Of a stretch of 64,000 bases of DNA, positions 60,824 through 64,000 are shown in pieces (the first letter of the stretch is position 1; every line of letters starts with the position of its first letter). The position numbers and the translations under genes are program-made. Location: positions 130,001 through 194,000 of the forward strand of contig JAJGOT010000594.1 of the NCBI GenBank assembly GCA_022457155.1, in the 5' to 3' direction. Source of the stretch: Cladopsammia gracilis. Taxonomy: Eukaryota; Cnidaria; Anthozoa; Scleractinia; Dendrophylliidae. The notes below the pieces were generated by a model that was not told the origin of the DNA, searched no databases, and saw nothing but the letters and a program-made list of their open reading frames with translations.

Positions 60824-61140
60824 TATGATTTTTCCTCGCGAAGCGAGGTTTGTAAATTTGTCGCGCGTAGATCGCTTTAAAGCGGTGGAATCTCGTCACT
60901 GATGATCGCTTAGTGCGTGAAACCCCGGTAACTGTTTCAAGGAATATTCTATCTAAAATTGTATTAATTTTATATATCGGGACATATACATCGGGTTGGT
61001 GTCCTGCCGTTGCCTAGCAACAAAACCGCGACAAAGCTCCAATGGACGTCATCCAGTGTGACGCGCAACTGGAAACGAGATGTCTCAACTTCAAATTTCG
61101 GGGCCATTGTGGCCATGCAACGCAACCTCTGAACAGTTAG

Positions 61141-61530
61141 TATACAGTCTTTTGATTAAACGTTGTCATTGATCGGTCTCATCCCTACGCGACCAGACCG
61201 AAAAGGATCATGGAGAGAATCAATTCACATTCAACAACTGCACATTATCAAAATACGGAACGTCTTTAACGGAATATATATCGAAGTGACTCTTGCTGTC
61301 TTTGCGTAACACGCGAAGACAAACGTGAGTTTTGTTCTCCATTGTAAACGCGATAGAAAATAATTAATCATGCATTTTAATTCACCCATACTCCCGTTCG
61401 GTCTGGTCGCGCAGGGGTAAGACCGATCAGTGACAACGTTTAATCAAAGGACTGTATGTAATCGCATGGGTCCGAGTAAAATTAAGGATTAATATCACGC
61501 GTGTTTTCGCGACTCGGGCAACTTCTACAG

Positions 61531-61568
<38 letters not shown>

Positions 61569-61592
61569 GAGGGAACATGCGATTACTTGTTT
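61141..61592. repeat. Two adjoining inverted repeats
   Basis: 61141-61457: ACAGTCTTTTGATTAAACGT and GATCGGTCT face AGACCGATCAGTGACAACG and TTAATCAAAGGACTGTA. 61446-61592: AAATTAAGGATTAATATCAC faces GTGATATTAATCCTTAATTT. No coding sequence. Confidence 0.7.
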
Positions 61593-61599
61593 ATAACAT

Positions 61600-64000
61600 A
61601 GCGGGCAAAATTATAGGGAAAGCTGTCAGACTTTTAAAGAGTCACTCAGACTTGAAACTACCCGAAGTGAAAATACTCTCTCGCAAACTGACAAGAAAAA
61701 CTTTTCAACTCGCTGTGGTTAAATAAATTTCTAATCGGTCAAAGATACATTTGACTGTTATGTTCATCTAGAGAACATAGCCTAATTTTTATCGATAAGA
61801 CACTTTACGACAAAAACAAAGCAAGTTTTATTTAAGCGTACCTGTGTTTGAAGTTTTTGCCGCTTTGACAACAACAATAAATGGCGAGTTCAAACTTGCT
61901 TGCACGTTTGGCGATTTAATTGCTTTCGTTCACTTCTTTTAGCCTTATTCTTTCTCCTGTTAAATGTATTTTTTCCCTTTCAGCAAAATCTGTCAAAGTT
62001 CTTTTCTTTAGGTCCGCAGAAATCCGCATTCTTTCAATGAAGTCCTTTTGTCGCCATGAATGAATTTCTACGAGGTCTTCAACGTCGCAAACTGGCCTGC
62101 AGGCGCCCAGTTAATCCAAGATTTGACACAAATAATCGCTTCCTGTTTGGCGTAAAATGCTGTAATTCACCTGTAGAATTCATTTCTTAGGTATCTTTCG
62201 ATTTCATTCCTTTTTTATAACAAAATCTCCGGCGAAACATGCGAGCGCTCCGTTTGTAGATTTTCTTCAAAATCCCGCCATTCCAACTGTATGCAACTAG
62301 AACGACGCGCTCAACCAATCACGAGTGAGAAATTTTGATGCTCGACCAATCAGGAGCGAGTAATTTTGCCCTCAATTAAGAATCAAAGGGCTCTTAAAGC
62401 CATCTCGTTAATGCGTTGAAACATGAGGTTAAAAAAAGAAGAATCTAAAATAAATATAAAATAAATATGGTAAAGATGGCGTTGTAGAATCAGACATTAT
62501 GTAGAAAATGCGAGGCGCAGTAGTCAACTGGATATGGTTCTTGGCAGGATAGAGAAGATTGAGAGAACTTGGTTTGAAAATTCGTGTTGTTGCAAGTCAA
62601 AAAAAGTTATGAGTAACAAAGAATCACGAGTGTGAATGTAAATAATTTTGATGTTAGGGAAGTGAAAGTGAAAGACTTTTCCCGCCTTGCTAGCTAATTG
62701 ACGATGAAAATGTGTTGTTGGTTCAATTTACACAGTGCATTTTCAGTTATTCATTGTCTATTTTCTGTTAGGATATTTGACAATTGAAAAGACTTTCTAA
62801 ATCAAATACAATAGATTGCCGCAATTTTAAAAACAATTAAAAGCCCACATCGATAATACGTCACGTGCAATGACTTTATATCTGATCAGATGAGACATTA
62901 ATATTAATTATCAAAATATCAATCTTCACATTTGCCGAATCTAATGGAAGGAGGCCGTAACAACATGTCATTTCTCTAGAGCTGCCTTTCCCCATGCCAG
63001 GACAATTTGAGCTATGTTTAGCAGACATCCCGCCATCAGCCATTTCTTTTTCAACTCTCCAGCAGTATTCGAAAATAGAACGAAAATCAAAATTTATGGT
63101 ATTTTGCTGTTCCTACTCTTGCATAATGAAACGGAAAGTTTTGTAGTTAGCTAAAGTATCAAGTCTGCTGTTTTATATATTTTGACGTGAAAAATGGCGG
63201 GAAAATGGTGATCACGTGGTCATTTTTCGGTCACGTCTGCTATGGACGCACTTATTGCTGCGGAACGAGCGTAGCAATGAGCAGCAACATAATCAGGATT
63301 TAAAAGAAATATATGAGAAAAAAATATAAGCTAGGAAAAATCTCGATTTGATCGCTTTTTACCAGAATTCACTGCGCCACGAACACATTTTGGGCCAGAA
63401 TGCACTGCGCTACGAACAAGAGCCTCGCTTGCTGCTTCAAGCTGTTGGCTGCGAGATTTGTAATATTTTGGTCCAACATGTCCCAGTCGAAATCGGAACT
63501 GAAGTGTCGAAGACTACCACGAAGTTGAGCGAGGACTGTGAGGCATGGTGATAGGACCGTTGAATGGCAAACATTTTCGAAGATTGTACGGAATAAAAGA
63601 CAAATTTACTTTGAAATCACTCCGACAGCGGTCGATGAGACTGAACTGAGCTGAGCGCTTGGGGACGCGAAACCTGAGCTGAGCTTGGGAGACGCGAACA
63701 CAGTAATTAACCTAAATTTTCGCACCTTCCTCGTGGTCAACGCGTCCTTCACTCAACAATATTCTACAGACATTGCAGGAACTTGATGCGTGAATTACAA
63801 AACAAAATTAGTCTTATCAGCTGGAATTTTCGTCGATTCATCCCGGTTACATTTGCTTTGCTTCCCCTCAAAAAACGAAAGACAAAATTCCGTAATACCA
63901 GCGAGATGATAAAACAGCATTATTACAACAAATATACCGCAGCAGTTACTATCTTTTGGATACACTAGTATAGAAAATATTGGGTCTGGAGCGGATAAAC
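61600..64000. other. Unassigned right flank
   Basis: AT-rich sequence with scattered CCAATCA motifs. A 67-codon plus frame at 63348-63551 has no recognisable domain. No Walker A, Walker B or other MutS domain V block was found, so the last MSH1 exons are not here. Confidence 0.5.

Overview
The window is nuclear DNA of a non-bilaterian animal. I infer an anthozoan cnidarian, most likely a stony coral or another hexacoral. Reasons: intron-rich metazoan genes, a nuclear MSH1-type mitochondrial MutS gene (absent from Bilateria), and introns packed with foldback/MITE elements, tRNA-derived SINEs, a Penelope-like element and short satellite monomers. The species cannot be fixed from sequence reading alone.

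Two protein genes sit head to head. On the minus strand, the largest subunit of RNA polymerase I (POLR1A) starts at 50372 and runs leftwards off the window. I could place 33 consecutive exons down to 960, covering about 1540 codons from the start Met through the acidic linker; the last roughly 170-180 residues should lie left of position 1. Reading phase is continuous at every predicted junction. The one non-consensus splice site is the acceptor of exon 26. On the plus strand, a MutS homologue (MSH1-like) starts at 50537 with a short basic exon that looks like a mitochondrial presequence. It continues through six exons to 59529 (about 588 codons, MutS domains I to IV) and presumably runs off the right edge, because no ATPase domain is present. 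Only 164 bp separate the two start codons, so the genes probably share a bidirectional promoter.

Three POLR1A introns each carry an identical 81-nt element in the sense of the gene. Each has box C, box D and a terminal stem, which is the layout of an intronic C/D box snoRNA. A triplicated snoRNA inside the gene for the rRNA polymerase is the most interesting observation here.

Most of the remaining sequence is mobile or repetitive: (i) short inverted-repeat elements carrying variable arrays of an 88-bp monomer, found in introns of both genes; (ii) a related 105-bp monomer family; (iii) many foldback elements, including a 2.1-kb one with TTAA at both ends; (iv) a MITE rich in CCAAT boxes; (v) a hAT-like element with an 8-bp target duplication inside a satellite monomer; (vi) three tRNA-derived SINEs; (vii) a Penelope-like element rearranged as an inverted repeat, with a hammerhead-like 3' motif; (viii) an L1-type ORF1 remnant; (ix) several minisatellites, including two GACT-rich tracts above 1 kb and a 24-bp tract. 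From 59530 to 64000 I see only repeats and unassigned sequence, probably MSH1 intron.
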